DNA from: Trichobilharzia szidati
Taxonomy: Eukaryota > Platyhelminthes > Trematoda > Strigeidida > Schistosomatidae
Reading direction: 5' to 3'
Assembly: GCA_944472155.2 (NCBI GenBank)
Contig: OX235275.1
Coordinates: 27,580,865 to 27,644,864 of the forward strand
DNA: 64,000 bases
Positions 1 through 15,200 of this stretch are shown here, piece by piece (the stretch's first letter is position 1; every line of letters begins with the position of its first letter). Both the position numbers and the translations under genes were made by a program. The notes under the pieces were generated by a model. It did no database searches. It had not been told where the DNA came from and was given only the letters and a program-made list of their open reading frames with translations.

Positions 1-99
1 GTGGCATTCACTGACATTTGTGGTGTTATTCCTCCAGTGAAGAAAGAACATTCTACTGTGTCAAAACAAAAGTCACCACATCATCGTCTAAATCTCTGA

Positions 100-201
100 C
101 CAATCAGTAGCAAGATGTGAAATCACTCAACCAATAGTTAAAGCGGAATAACTTGGCCATTGATGATTCGTTTTGCCAACAACATCTGTTGCAGTATAAA
201 A
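100..201 (+). promoter_or_regulatory. Core promoter with two CCAAT boxes and a TATA box
   Basis: CCAAT occurs at 100-104 and again at about 131-135, and TATAAAA lies at 195-201. The TATA box sits about 35 bp before the start codon at 236, so the 5' untranslated leader would be very short. Spacing and order fit a compact RNA polymerase II promoter. Seen directly; use in transcription is inferred. Confidence 0.5.
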
Positions 202-235
202 GCACATGAATTATGCTAGGTCCAACGCATCCAGT

Positions 236-290
236 ATGAAGATCTATTGCTTCCTTTGTTTATTTCTGTTCGTCGTAATTCATGTTGGAG
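236..290 (+). CDS. MEG exon 1: start codon and signal peptide
   Basis: ATG at 236 opens MKIYCFLCLFLFVVIHVG plus one base of the next codon. The 55-nt coding part ends GGAG before the strong donor gtgagt at 291. The run of Leu, Phe, Val and Ile after a Lys makes a classical secretory signal. It is the only signal exon I see in the window; none of the duplicated units carries another copy. Confidence 0.72.
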
Positions 291-3200
291 GTGAGTAATT
301 ATTGAAACTAAATATTCACAATTATTTACCTTTATTATAATTACTATTTATTTTATTGCAATGATTAAGCCGATATTAAGCGAATGTGTTAAAATGATTA
401 TTTTTCCATATAGTTGAATTTTCTGAAAATGTGTAGTTGATGTCAACGTGTTGAGAAAAGCTTTCGAGTTAGTTAAATTAAAGATTGACATAGAAAACCT
501 GAACATTTTACCACATGCGTGAATGAAATCGTCGTCACTTTCCTTCGTTATTTCACTTCTTCACGTGTTTGATGAATCATGGCAAGAAAGTGAACAAGTC
601 CTTCTCATATATATCACTGTAATAATTATAATCGCTTGCCTCCTTCAAAAATGCACAATTAAAGAAACTGGTGAGGAATACAGTTTCATGCCCAGAGACA
701 TAACTGAATAACTGAAGACTGCGAATGGTTAGATTTTATTTCTCTAGAGCAGTGACAGTTTGCATCGAAAATCTGAGGAACAGTTATCTCGTTTGTTGAG
801 ATAAGTTGCCATTGACGATTATGTTTTTTCTCAAGTTTTGTGGGAGCCTGCAATCCAGTGGATTGTAGAAGTTCTATTGATACTCACAAGAATGGAAAAC
901 ACAATCAGAGTTCGAGATTTAATTGATTGAAGCAAAGTGAACAAGAGGAATTACAGGCAATATAATGATTGACGTTTTCGACAGCTCTGGTTTTCAGCTG
1001 GCTACCAGAACATTGTCACTTGGTGATACATACATGTAGATATACTTGCAGACTGAATTAATTTCAAGTACAGAGGTACTTAGCCGCCATTAACATTTGA
1101 TGATTAAAGCTGCTAGAACCTACTCAACCTATATGTAACGTGAGTTTTCAGTATTGGGTGGGGTGTGTTTTGCCTGTGTTCTTCGTAGCAAAGACGTAGA
1201 CTTGACTTGAAGTTACAGCTCAATCGTTTTCAGTATCAATTATTTGGATAATTATGACCATTGTTATTTTACCCGACAGTCTACAATATTTTGACAAGGG
1301 TGTGATTCCCATTTTATTTCAGATTTGAATCCCCTCGGTAAGAGGTTTGCGTGAGACACATACAAAAAGCAAACAGTGTCAGTTTCCAGACATGCCTAAG
1401 CCTAAATCCCAATCACAAAGCTATTCAGCTTTGATTTCCGGGATGGGATCAAGAAATCCACTACCTACTTTCATAAGATTCCAACGAACTTTGAAATATT
1501 ATCTTTCACTGAGTGATTTCTCACTTTCAAAAATGTTTTTTGAACGCAATAAGAATGAGCGAAGAAATAATCACCTGCAAAGTGAAATTCCCATACTTGT
1601 CACTACTGAAATAAAAACAACAATTTTACCAAACTAGTCAGGATAAATGTGGAAAAAAATATGAAAAGCAATTGACAAAAAGAGATTTCGGATTAAAAAT
1701 TAAAAAAAACCATCACTAGTTAAAACAAAGATTGAAATAAGACAAGATTAATTTATATATTATAAGGGAATGCAGCATCATAATTACTTATATTCATCCA
1801 GAAATGAATAATCCATATGCCAACCAAATGTATATATTCTCAACAGTGATATCTGTTAAAAACTTGATTCCCTCAGATGCTAGTGACTTCAGTGTGTGAG
1901 ACGTTCCGCTCACTGAAAGTTTTTCCAGGAAATGGGAAATGTCGATGAAGTTGAAGAGTTCTAAAAGTTCACACATTGAGTCAGTCCTAAAAGGTTACGG
2001 AATGATATTAACATATTTTAAGAAGACATTATTGTCGATTTGATGAACTTATGACTGTGAAGGATAAACTAATTCTCATTCAGATAGGTTCTTTGACAAA
2101 AATATAAATTTCGCACCAAGTGAGTAGGGAGAGAGATCCAAGAAAGAGTTTGTTCATGAGACTGTACGATCTGAGTGATAACACATTGCTTGAAGGGTGC
2201 GGTTGAAACAGCATACCGTGCAACCAAGGTCTCTTGTCTCTTCACAACTACTCAAATCTCACGTTCAGAAAATAAGGAGAACCAATCCTTATCTTCCCTT
2301 CTCTATATGTTTTTACTAGTTGGACTGTAGTTATGGACACTGCTACATTGGGCGTGCAATTAGGCTGGTGCATCATCATCATATAACCGAACATCATCCT
2401 GTGTGGTTCGGAAAGAGGCAAACAAGATCCATTCGTGGCACGCCTTGTAGCCAGTGAGAACAATGTTGATGTCCCTTGTCGCCCTCTGTCCATATCTCCA
2501 GTATATGCGTTACGTCATCCCAACTGCACGTGTGTGCTATTGAAACGATAAACAAAGCTTCATTACATCTACCGATGTTAATTTTAATTGCTGTCACCCT
2601 GTCTCACCCACCCTTTGTGTGATTACATTGAAGTGAACGCAGTGCAATGGCAGAGCTTTTCGCTATTTTATTTAACACCGCCTGTTCTATAATTCTGGGT
2701 CCAGCCAAATCTTGTTTCTCAGTTGATCTCGATCTACGTTTTCTCACCTATGCTACTTTTGGCCCCAATTTCATTACATGTTCTTTGGTAAACAATATGA
2801 TTTTTTGTAATCAGATCTACCGAGTCTCCAAGCTGACAAAGTGTACCTCTGAGAGAGTCGGTTGGTTTGAATATCACTTAATTTCAACCTCGATGAAAAT
2901 CGTACGTAATTCTTTTTTTGTACAGCAGTAGAATGGTGTCTTCGAATCTCATATTATTTCGTCATTTTTATTGCTAATCTTAGTTCTCCATTAGTATTTC
3001 ACATGTTTTGAGAGAATTCTGGTGAGCAAATATTCACTAGAAATACTTTATTTGTTTGATCTCATTATTTAGATCTTCTAGCTTGTCTCTTGATCGGGGT
3101 CAACTAGATTACTGAAAAATAAGATTAGGCTGGACCTGGAATTATAGAACAGGCTGAGTTAAATAACACAGAGAATAGCTCAGCCATCGCACTTCAGTTC

Positions 3201-6200
3201 AACATACTTTGAATGCACTGAATGCCATTTCAACTGCATCCTTCAGGGAATGTCTTACCACTTCGATAATGTTATTACTCAGATCGTACAGTCTCATGAA
3301 CAAACTCTTTCTTGGATCTCTCTCCCTACTCACTTGGTGCGAAATTTATATTTTTGTCAAAGAACCTATCTGAATGAGAATAAGTTTATCCTTCACAGCT
3401 ATAAGTTCACCAAATCGACAATAATGTCTTCTTAAAATATGTTAATATCATTCCGTAACCTTTTAGGACTGACTCAATGTGTGAACTTTTAGAACTCTTC
3501 AACTTCATCGACATTTCCCATTTCCTGGAAAAACTTTCAGTGAGCGGAACGTCTCACACACTGAAGTCACTCACATCTGCCAAAATCGATTTCTTGTTAT
3601 TTCTCATGTTAAAGAATATAGAGATTTTTCGAACACATGGATTGTTCATTCATGAAGCCATGTTAGGTTGAATTCTGTTTCCTGTTGTGGAGTTGCATAA
3701 AATACTGATCTTACTTTTCTTGATAGCTATGATTTTGTGTGAGCAGGTAATTGCAAGTAGAGCTCAGTTTCACACTGTTAGAATTCTATTGTTAAATCAA
3801 CAAATGAAAATTCCGCGAATATTTTCCGTATTCCTGATATCTTGTTGTTTGTCCAGGCATTCAATCCATTTTTCCATCAGACAGTGATGTTCAATTCGTA
3901 AACAGGAGATCAGCGTATACAAGTAGGTTACTAAAGTATAGTTGAGACACGCAATGCAACTGTTTGTTGACAGAGTTTGATAATGTAGTCAGAACATTTG
4001 GTTGAGAATAGTAATAAATTCAATAGACATTTTATGGATAGTAAACATCTTTATATCTATGCGTCTGCATTAACCTCGTCTAGTTCACTAGCTTTCTAGT
4101 TTTATTGCCAGTGTCAAGCCCAAGTAAAGAGGGAAGGTTTTGCGTGGGTCTAGCTACATTACACCGCTTAACCTATCAAACCAAGTGCGAAACTTCAATG
4201 CAAAAGAAACACATTTCAAATACAAAAGCTGCAAATGACAAAAATCTTATTCTTCGCTTGGATTAGAGAAGCGAAATAGCAAAGCGGACTGGTGGAAACT
4301 TTCGGGAAACAAATCAGTTTGGCGATGTTTCTTCTCTCGATGATTGTAAGAATAACAATGAGGACGTAGAATTTACGTACAGTGTACGAGACTGGGAAGG
4401 CCATGCAAGTAGCGAAATGGAAAAAATGTGGCTCAAAAGTGCTATGTTATTGTGAAAGCAGATTAAACAGATGTGGACTGGCTAAATTGCCAACTGGAGA
4501 GTCAGATGACAAATGCGAACACACTATAGGAGTGACTATTTTTATGTCACTAATGACAGCCAGTGCCCTTATGCAGTAGGAACAGATCTCATGCAGTGTC
4601 ATGACAGCAAGTTTCTACTCAAAAAGAAGGACGGTTACAATTATCCAATGCTTCGCACAAGGCTACACACATTGCAGAACAAGATATGAAGCAGGATTTG
4701 TATAGACAACTACAAATGGTCACGGACAACATCCTGAATGGGTACGTGGAAATCACAATGGGCGACATTAACTTCAGTCTCAGTAGGAAGAGATAATACA
4801 GGAAGAGAAGTCAATCATGGGTCGAGAGACAATAGTTCGGAGAAATGAATGAGAACGGAGAATCATTTGCAGACTTGTACCCTTTCAACAATTTGATGAT
4901 CGGAGGCAGTGTGTACAAGCAAAAGGACATACATAAAAAAACATGTATTTTACCTGACAGACACTTCGTTTATCAGATAGATTTGGTCCCAATGCTGCTG
5001 AAAAAGAGTGGAGAAGCAGCCTACAGGCGCAAATAATAATAAAAATTTGCTTTATTCCAAAACAGTACTTGTGATACAGAATGGAATTCTCAGCACTTTA
5101 CTACAGTATTGCGTCCAGTTAGTACATTATCAATAAATAAAATTATTCATAGATTAAGGGTAATCTCATTTAGTTTTGTGAACAACATATTAGCATATCA
5201 ATAGCAAAGCCAAAAGTGAACAGAATGTGTGATGGTGTTAGAAAAGTAGATACTAGCATATTTACTGGCGTAGGCGGTAACAAAACGGTCGAGATATACA
5301 GAGTGTGAAAGAATGAAGAAGAATGTATTAATTAGAGTTTGTAAGGAAGAGAGTAACAAAACAGCACACCACAAAAAAAGAAAAGGAAAAGGAAGAAATA
5401 AAACGTTGTATCTATAAATGATATGATTTGGAAAGACGAGATCCTGTTATTCTACTGACTATTTAATAAGTTATAGGTATCACGCCCAGTGCTTTCTTTA
5501 TCGCACAGAACACGAGCTAAGTAGGGTATGGTTGAGTTTTTGTACTTGCTAGTGCGAGCATATAGTTTTCTACATAGGCTTCTGGTTTTGCCCGATGAGA
5601 TACAAGGGGAGAGTTGTGAATCAAGAGGGTGGTGTGAGTAAGATAAAATGAATTTAGCTAATTTTTCACATGAGTCCAAGTACCTGTCAACCAGAATATT
5701 AAGAACACAATATTCAGAGAAGAGACTCTTTTCAATGAATTTATTATCAAGCTGTACAATCGTACACATGTGGTTTTTATAAAAATTATATCCGGTGAGG
5801 CAATTAGGTCAAAGGTGTGGATACATGAAATAGTAATAGTATGAAATGCAATTAAAATATTTGTGATTATAATCATAGTTTAATGTCAAATGGCACAATA
5901 ATTAATGTCGTATATAGAATAATACATAAGGTGTATAGATTTTGGAAAGGGGTACATAGTTATAGGATTAGTGGACGAATATAAAATGTTACATAACATG
6001 GTGTGAAATTTGAAAAGATAGAATTCATCCATACCGGAGATGAAATGGCGAGAATGAATATGTCACAAGAAACTTTTGGAACAAACCAACCAATAACCGA
6101 TCGGCCTAGACCCACGAGTGATATCTCAGTCGGGAGCGACGAGTGTATTGCCCTAGGGTGACATAAAGAAGATCATACAAGGAAAAGATGGGATGGTATG

Positions 6201-9200
6201 GGCAATCACAGAATTAGCTGTAGAGGATGGTAGAAAATAGAAGAAAGTGTGGACTAAAGAGAGAAAACGAAAAATTCGATGAGTATAAATGAAATGCAGC
6301 AAAATAATCGTGAATAAAAGAATAAAGACAGTGCTGAAAATATTGACAGATAAACAAAAGAATATATTCAATATAGAAAAAAATATAGAATATAAAAACA
6401 AAAGCTTAAATAGAAATCGATTGCACTACCAATTATTCACGAAAGAATTGTGTCCATGTTTGTATATTCGTGTATTGTTAACCCTATTTTGAACACTACA
6501 GGAAAACCGGAAACAACAGAACCGCCAGTGGTGACTTGTAAGTTGAACTGCAAGTTTAATGACACCTTATTCCCCTTAAAAAATTGGCTTTCTTCTCATG
6601 TGACACACTCCTTGTAAAATGCGAATCCTGTTCTTTATACTGGCTGAGTGCAGAAGATTTCCGTGCTGGCTTCAGGTTGATGAAGACCTATCTTGCATTG
6701 CCAATTATGACCGCTTTTGTCAGACTCATCCGTTATGCCTGTGGATGAAACGACACTCGCTGTCAGATGTCACTCGTTGACGGCGTTCCGTGCTGGTTGT
6801 TGTTGCTTTTGTGGATTGGTTATCCCCATCATCTTTGTTTTCTCTATTTTCACTTGAAATCCTGTCTTCGCTGCAAGTCGTCGAGTTTGTGAGACATTGG
6901 ATATAAATGACCAGCGAAATTCAGATCTTCCAGAGACTTCTTGTCGCCTCAGCGTATTTCTGTCTCCCCCTCCACCAATCACAATCTGACGTATAATCAA
7001 GTCCAACATTAATGAAAATATCATCGTTGAGCATGAAAAGTTTTGTCTCTCCAAGGTCACGCGACTTAGCGCTAACAACAAAATTATTTCATACCAGTCA
7101 GTTGTTGCAGGGGCCATATTCGCCCTTATTTGGTGGATTGAAAAGTTTACAGTCCTTCTCGCGATCGGTAGGCAACATTCCTTCTTTCCAGTTCATTTGA
7201 AACAATGGCGTCAGCATAACTGCTGCAGTCTCTGAGTTAGTTTTCAGTGCTCTGTGATGAATTCGCTCTGTTCACTCTTCATTCACGACTGAACTTTGGT
7301 GGGTTGATCGCATTCAAGATTTCCACTTTCGTTGAAGGATTGATATCTATTGGTCGGCAGTTATGGGCGTGATATTGGTGGTACCTGTGAGCGAGTTGCA
7401 GGTGATGGTCGACTCAAGAGTCCTTTACAGTGATCAGACCAATGTTTCATTTGTTTCGTCTGCTTGATAATTATGTGCTTCTTAGCATCTTTCATTGGTT
7501 TCATTAACTGTATTTATCTCTTTTCGGATAGAGACCTGGTTATCTGATATAGTGTCGTGCGGTCTGTTCAACCTGTGGTCTGTCTGTAATGCTTTAGTTG
7601 ACAGTGTGTCAGCGAATTGTCGTCTTCTTCCCTAGCACTCTGACAGGCGAAATCCACGTTGCTCTGTGTATATCCTTGTGCTTGTACACACCGCATCCGA
7701 TCATCAAATCTCTGAAAGCGCAAAAGTCTGCGAATAATTCTGCGTTCTCGTTCATTTCTCTGAGCTATTGTCTCTCAACCCATGATTGACTTCTCTTCCT
7801 GTATTATCTCTTCCTACTAAGACTGTAGTTAATATCGCCCATATGGATTTCCACGTACCCATTCAGGATGTTGTCCGTGACCATTTGTAGTTGTCTATAC
7901 AAATCCTCCTTCATCTCTTGTTCTGCAATGTGTGTAGCCATGTGCGAAGCATTGGATAATTGTAATCTACCTTTCTTCATTCCGAGTGAAACCTGGCTGT
8001 CACCATCCAACGGTGGAGACTGTCCCTCAATAACATACTGCTCTGTCACCTATTGGGAAAATTATGAAAGTCATTCTCTGCGTCAGTGTGTTTGTGGTTG
8101 TCGTCAGGTCCCTCAGAAGACAAACGATTACTGAGACTCAAGTAGATAGTTTTGAGAGGTCACATTCATTCTATCTGATGCAGCAGATTCCACGCACTTC
8201 TATGCGGTTTCATCGCATTACTTCGACTACCTGAACAGCTTTCGCAAACTCGTACATCGGACGTACATTTCACGTCCTCATTCTGATTCCTGCTGTCATC
8301 AGGAGAAGAGAGATAGGCTGATTGACTTCCTGAAGGCTTCCAATAGCCAGACTTATTACTGTCTACTGAATCCAGCAAATACAGAGCTTTTTTCAAATTT
8401 TTGTGTATTTTCACACATTGCTTGTGCAATAAATATTGCCCAGAAGTTTGATATCTTTGCGATTTAAAGTCGATAAACTCACTCCAAAATTACACTCTCC
8501 AGACAGGCAAGGTACAGGCTAGAAAACTAGCACAGCATTTATACAGGTGAGGCTAGAAATCCTAGTCTGTGACTGCACACAAACACCCACATGTGATTCT
8601 CATGCCACTGACGATACATTCTTACTTGCTTACAGACCGGTGGATGAAAATAACCGAGAACACCATGAGTAAGACAGTATAATTTTTAAATATATAAAAT
8701 ATTGTGCACTTTTGTGAGGGAAAGGAGGAGGGGTAGCCTATTGGAACTGCCATAACAATTTCACAACTATATTTGACTAACGAACAATACGAATGAGAAA
8801 TTCAAATCGAGGAATCAGTCAGAGGAGCAACTGAAATTCTAATAATACGTGATTCTTCAAACATTGTGATGTTGGACACCATCTGGTGTTAATATGCCAG
8901 AGACATCAGTATTATTCGTAATGATTTCGGAATGCCAAATTCGCAGTACTTGAACAGTCACGACGCTTCCAATAGACGAAGGAATAAGAAACACTGTATC
9001 ACGACACTTTTAATGAAAAGAAGATGGAGATAACTTTGACGACATTCGGCGAATTGTGATGGTTGTTCACGCAGAGCTACGTGGAGCAATGGCCGTCGGA
9101 TCGACAGTCTCACAGGCATTCGTTGACATATTCATGGATTTTAGGCAGGAAAATCCACCTCGACCATTCATATCATCAATGAAATGTTGATAGAGGTGTG

Positions 9201-12200
9201 CAGATGATGCTTGAGTAATAATGAGAATGACTTACACCGACAAACTTGTCCCACACACAAACAACAGTCATGTAGACTCAGTGTGGAGATTCACTATGGA
9301 AATAGAGGATGAAATTGAAGAACAACTCGTGCTAGCTGAACTGCGAAGTAGTGAATTGTAATACAAATGTGTGAATTGAAGCAAATATCAAAACAACAAC
9401 TCATCGTTGTGTGTAAACTATCGACATACAGCTACAATTATTCTGGTCTACTCCATAGTGCACAGACGTTCAACTGACATGAAATAATATCACATAACCA
9501 GCCGACACCATGTGCAGGAAATCGGCACGCATCGAAGTCAAGAAGGTGCTTTCAAGTGTCAAACAGTTGTTTTCTCAATATCTTCTGAAGAATATTGTGC
9601 GAAATTCGTTTCAATGTATTTCATACTGTACGTTCTGCGTAACTACACACAACATTTCTTTTGATAGAATACTTATTCCTTCTGAGAAATTCATCAACAA
9701 GTAAGCACGTGTGCATTGAAATAATTTCATTTACCTGACTTCATAATCCATGGAAGTGGAATTTGGGAGACCAGCACCATTGTGTTCACTTGCTTTTCCC
9801 AACGTTTCCATGGGATGCATTCTATCAATGAACACCAAGATATTATTCATGATTCGCCCATCAGTTAGTCAGTTGATTCGATATTAGTCAGAATGTTTCG
9901 TGACTGCCTAACTACAGGAACACAGAGTTGCATCCACTTGAGAAGGTATTTGTCGGTGAAACTGTGCACTGAACTTCAGTCGATCATTGCGACAGAGATG
10001 AAGACGCATTCGCGAGTAGTCTCCATCCAGACATTAGCGGAAATAAAAGCAAGCACGTAGTTCAGGTAACAGTTTCCTTTCGGAGACGAATTGACTCACT
10101 TAGCTCTACAGTGGAATTATTATTACAGAAGCAGATAACGCATGTGTCGAAATATTTGTGCATGCATCAGTTCAGATGTCACTGCAAATCACCTTCCGGC
10201 GATTTCTCAACGTGACTATAATCTTCATGACAGAAACGCAATAATACTTCCACTTCCTTTACAGATGAATGGAATGAACTGAATAGAATCGTATTTGAAT
10301 GTGAGCGATTTGAAATCTGGTTTAGAAATTTTCATCTAGTTATCTTCCTGATGTTCTATGATGACATTTCTGACTTTCGATGCTGCGCTTGTGTGGGTAA
10401 TTGTATTCATTTCAGTGAAGAATTCGGCACGAACCTGATCAGTGGATGAGTCACTGAATGAAAACATCAAGCGCCAAATGACGGATTTCTCCTGATTTGA
10501 GACCCGCCTCAGACCGCTGCAACAACAGCAACAATATCATCAATTGCACCAAGGATCGAACACGCCTCGTCCACGATGCTGCCACTAAGGTGGAATTCAG
10601 CAACCGAATGAATTCGAAAATTCTTACTCATAGATCCGGGACTGTCAGCAACCAATGCCATAGATGAGCATGCAGACTTCTGATGACGCTGGCATTCACT
10701 GATTCAGTTTGAAAAATTGGTGTTGTTGTTTTTAAACAGCACTTCAAAGATAATAAGCAGTGACATTGTCATCTCATGGTGACATACAATTCGTTCACGA
10801 AACGGGATATGGCAGATTTTCCAGATATCTCCTTGATCCAATTTAACTAATAAACGCCTTCATCTAAGTCAATGTGCAATTTGTTTATTTCATTTTCACA
10901 GATTTTCGAAAGAATAAGGCCTATGTTCTCAAAGGTAAGCAAGAAGCAACCGAATTCATTATCTACTCGCTCGAGTAGTGAAAGTGTCTTGATTACACTA
11001 CCTACCATCCCAGTATTCAAGGATACCAATTCATTGAGACAACAATGACACAAGGCGAAAATAGAAAGTGTATTCGGTGGAATACAGTTGAGCTGTAAGA
11101 CATGTAATACTTCGATTGGACACAGACTGGTGTCATGCCTGTAATCCCTGGCGTTTGCTGCAGACTGAATTGTATCGGTCAAGTTTGCAATGTGGCCACC
11201 AACAAGCTGGGTGGATCTCCAGCACAAAGTGCTCAGAATTCTTGTTATCAGATGATTGAAAGCAATTGACAGGAGGCCCTTCTTGGCTGAGGGTTTCGGG
11301 CTTGTTGGCTGACACTAGTCAGCAATGCAGTCCTGCAGGATGTCAGTCACGCTTTCGAATAGCCGACTGGCTCAGTGTCGACGTCTGTGACTGCAGGAGG
11401 CATGAGATCCTTGAGAATCGCAGATGCACCTTGTTGACTGGTGATTGCCAACAAGCTGGGGACCTAGGTGTGTCAGGGCTTTCTTCAGATGAATCCATAC
11501 AACCATTTAGTAATAAGAAATGTAATGGCGGTCGGTATATTCTGATTGGCATTTGAATGAGGCGAACTATGGATAGTCAAATGTTCTTTCAGACAAATAA
11601 CTCGCGAACACGCTTCGAATTTAACCACACGAATGTAGTTTACAGGAATGAGAATCAGTCGACACTAAGAAGGATTCAATTTGTGTTCATAGTCTGTACA
11701 GTTTCGTGAGGTGTTATCGTTCGGATAGGCAGAGACGTGTCTATCAGTTAGTTGGAATGCTCGACAGTTCAGTTGACGCAGTCATGAGAGAAGTTTACTG
11801 AGGCAGGCTGGTTGAAAGTAAAGGAAATATCGCTGTTTAACACGGTTTTCGCAATCAATGCTGACTGTTTCGATCAAATTTGTGAAGAATCATGCCTGTG
11901 AGTACAACCGATGCCCTCTGTCCTAGGTTCGTTCTCACTTATGTGAAACTATCACATCCCACAGCAATCAGATGTGATGTGCCATGATTGATTGACTGAT
12001 CTCATCAAAACTCACATGTATCAGCCGATATTTATACTTCAAAATATCATGCTATCATTTCATTCTACGTAACGTAACTTTCATGTCACTGCTTTCAATG
12101 GCCTCTGCCAAACACGTGACAACTCCTCTCCAATTGATTTCATTCTTTTCAGATAGTCCGAATGCAAGAGAAAAGCTTGCCAAAGCAGGTTTGTACACGT

Positions 12201-15200
12201 GGATTTTCTCCCTCTTCTTCTCCTTGTTCTGCTGCGTCAATGTTCATTATACCCTCCTGAATCTGTATTGTCTGTTAACATAAGATGATCCACTTGTCAG
12301 TTCATCCACCAGTAGTTCATCGCTCAAACTGGGGATTACCTACTTGGAATACTCTTGTTAACTTAGCGCATTTCGATGGAGAGTGTGTTTGTGCGAGTGA
12401 TTCACTGACAGTCTACAATTTCCCAGAATCTGCTATTGCGAAATAACCACGGGTTTTGCATGGAATTAAGATCCAAATAACATAGATACGGAAGCATGCA
12501 TTCCGGCCAGCTTTGGCCAGCTTTCTGCGTCAATGAAATGGAGAAGCAGATTTCCTGAAGGCTCTTTTACAAAGTAAAGATTCATTTGACCCTACACATC
12601 AACAGAGTGATTGAATCCAATAGATGAATAGAAGTTTGTGTTGGCGTAATTTGTGATCTTGAAAGGTTGTTAGGAAGGAGTCGATTGTCTCGCCAGGCAG
12701 GATATTCAAGGTCGACTTTTCAGTTGAACCGTCCAGCTCACAGTGAACTCAAGTACTGCAACTTCATTCACCGGAGGGCAGAATTCAAGCAACATTCTCA
12801 TTTGTTTCCCAGATAACTTTCATGTTGAGTATGAAAAAATCATTTGCAGGGATAAGACTGGCAACGCGACTGATCACGAGTCGAGAACCATTGAAAGATA
12901 AGCATGGCGGACTACACAGCTGTTTCGTCAGCCTAGTTTTCGGCTCATCGCCACTACACACATGCTCGCGTTGGAGACCAGAATAATTTGACAACGAGAC
13001 GAGCTAATAGACATTTAAGCAACTATGATCGGCACCAAGACTCATGAAAAACAGATTCTGTACTTTCAGAATGCGTAGTGAGCACAAGCGCCAGCCAGTG
13101 TGACAGGAGTGTAACTATCCTCTTGTCTGACGCAGTGTACATCACTGTCAACACTGGTGGTCGCACCACATGCGTGTCACGAGATGACGTGCGTTGGAAT
13201 TCATGGAGCATTGAGTCAGTTGCCACTGGATTAGTGGTCTTTCAGCTTGCTTCATAACCGGTATCTGCCGGCTTCACACCTCTGCAGTGGATGTGTACTG
13301 CTGACGAGTACAAAACGGGGCTGGTGATATATCTGTCCGCGGTCACTGTTGGTTATGCAGTGCTTCTCTAACTGATGTGAACTCAAATTCACTCCTGTAA
13401 CTTTCACAATACACTGTGAGAAAATCCAATACCAAACATTTCTATTAATTACTGATCAATTTGTCTCCTCTTATCAACTGATGCAGATTTCCTGAACAGA
13501 TTTATGAATGGTGAGCATCAATGTTTTATTACGTGATTTGTGATAGCTTACATCTTTGAATATGAATATGTGGCCTGTAGAAGAGAGGGTGTCCACACAC
13601 ATGTAGACACGCGATGCATATCATGACATCGCTGGTCATCTGTACAAGTGTTCGATTGACCATTCAACACGTCATCAAAGATAACATCAGTACTGATACT
13701 CAGTCAGCACCTTCCCATTGAACATCACTCACTGCAATCACTCAGCGCCATAACGCCTGTGAATCTTCTTGTAAATACAGCATTCTTCGACTCAGAATGT
13801 TTGCTTGATCATTTTTGCTCAGAGGAAAGAAAAGTGGCAGGCTGAAGCAAACGTCAGCAGAATTCATCTCACACTATCATATTGTATTGCTTGTTGTCGA
13901 GATGAAATGCTGTCAATAGAAGGAGTGAAATCCTTTAGTTATTCGTCTCCATCACCGCAGAGAAACATCATGTGTAGTGCAGAGACGTGATACTCAATGA
14001 GTTGACGAATGCATCAATGAATGAATGAATGAATGGATGATTGATTGATTGATACGAGGAGTAATGCACCTTGATAGAAATTCGAAATATATGAGGTACA
14101 TCAACCAGGTAGTTAGAAAAGCTTGGGGGTGACGAGAAGCGATAGGGGAATATCTCAACTGTGGTTGTTATGATCTGCTGTCACGCTGTTGCGTGCACCG
14201 AATATTCATCAACCTCATTCAACAGCTAGTCATGTGACAGGGGTATATATCAAATGATCTACAATGGAAAACTGGGTGAGGCGTCTGAAGTGAAGACAAG
14301 AGTAGGCCATTGGTGCCTGCCAACCATCACCGGTGACATTGCTGATTGCATCGGAGTCGATTGAGCATCCGATTTCACGGAGTGAGAAGGCAGTGATATG
14401 CTAGACCACCGATAAGAAGACTCAAGAAGATGCGTACTTCGCGGATGATTTATGCCCAATCTGATAGTAAATCGGAAGACTTACAGGCGAATGTCAACAA
14501 ACTGGCAGAAGAGAAAAGGAGGCATGGACAGGACTTGACCGGAACCACAGGCACCAGTCACCATCAGCCAGAGTAATTTGGCAGGACTTACTCGCTTCAC
14601 TCATATAGGAGGCGTCACGTCAACTGCAAGCAGGCAGAATGCATGAAGATTTGAAAAGTGAGAGCAAGACAATCCTTCGTGCTCTGAAATCAGTTTGCGA
14701 GTCTCCTGAACTCACCTGGAACAAGGAACAAGTTACAGACCCTCAACACGAATGTGTAGTCTGTCAATTCTTCTATATGGATCAGACACCTCCAGCCGGA
14801 GTCATGAATACCATTTCCAATAGACTACTTTTGACCTTTATCAACAGCTGTCCTCTTCACTGGCTCCGTTCCGAAGACTGTACGGCTAGCCTGAAAGAAT
14901 TAGTAGCAAGAAACCATGAGAGGAAACCCGAAAGTGAGAACTTATTTCTCAACAAATATTTCAGAGGGGATGGAGATGGATCAGACACACGCTGAGGAGA
15001 CTGTTGAATGACATCGCGTAGCAGGACAGGACTCGCTTGGAACTCCAATGGGAAACAGTGAGTGGAGAGAGGTTTTGGGAGTGACATGAAGTACACCGTG
15101 CGAAGAGAGGACCGGAGACTATAAACAATTCTGGGACCGGATGAGGAGGAACACAGAATATAGGACAGAATGCAGGTGTGCTGCTGAAGCCATTCGTTTC

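Noticed and set aside
1794..1976. Pair of ORFs beginning MCELLELFNF (1794-1976 minus, 3477-3671 plus) as paralogous genes
   Set aside because: They are the two arms of the fold-back repeat and diverge immediately beyond it.
3727..3746. 20-nt splice-flanked segment after ttttcttgatag with donor gtaatt
   Set aside because: Its length is not a multiple of three and the donor is weak; it would destroy the frame.
9510..9704. 64-residue open frame (MCRKSARIEVKK start) conserved in all five units
   Set aside because: It has no recognisable domain, and its conservation is no better than the surrounding intron. It overlaps a micro-exon in a different frame, so I treat it as a shadow multiplied by the duplication.
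10416..10440. Acceptor-like ttcatttcag before TGAAGAATTC
   Set aside because: In phase 1 it reaches TGA after seven codons in every unit and no poly(A) signal follows; a chance acceptor is more likely than five terminal exons.
11266..11556. 96- to 133-residue plus-strand frames (WLSVDVCDCRRHE) in every unit
   Set aside because: Internal Cys-rich translation looks protein-like, but no good acceptor and donor pair bounds it, the length differs between units, and overlapping minus-strand frames are just as open.
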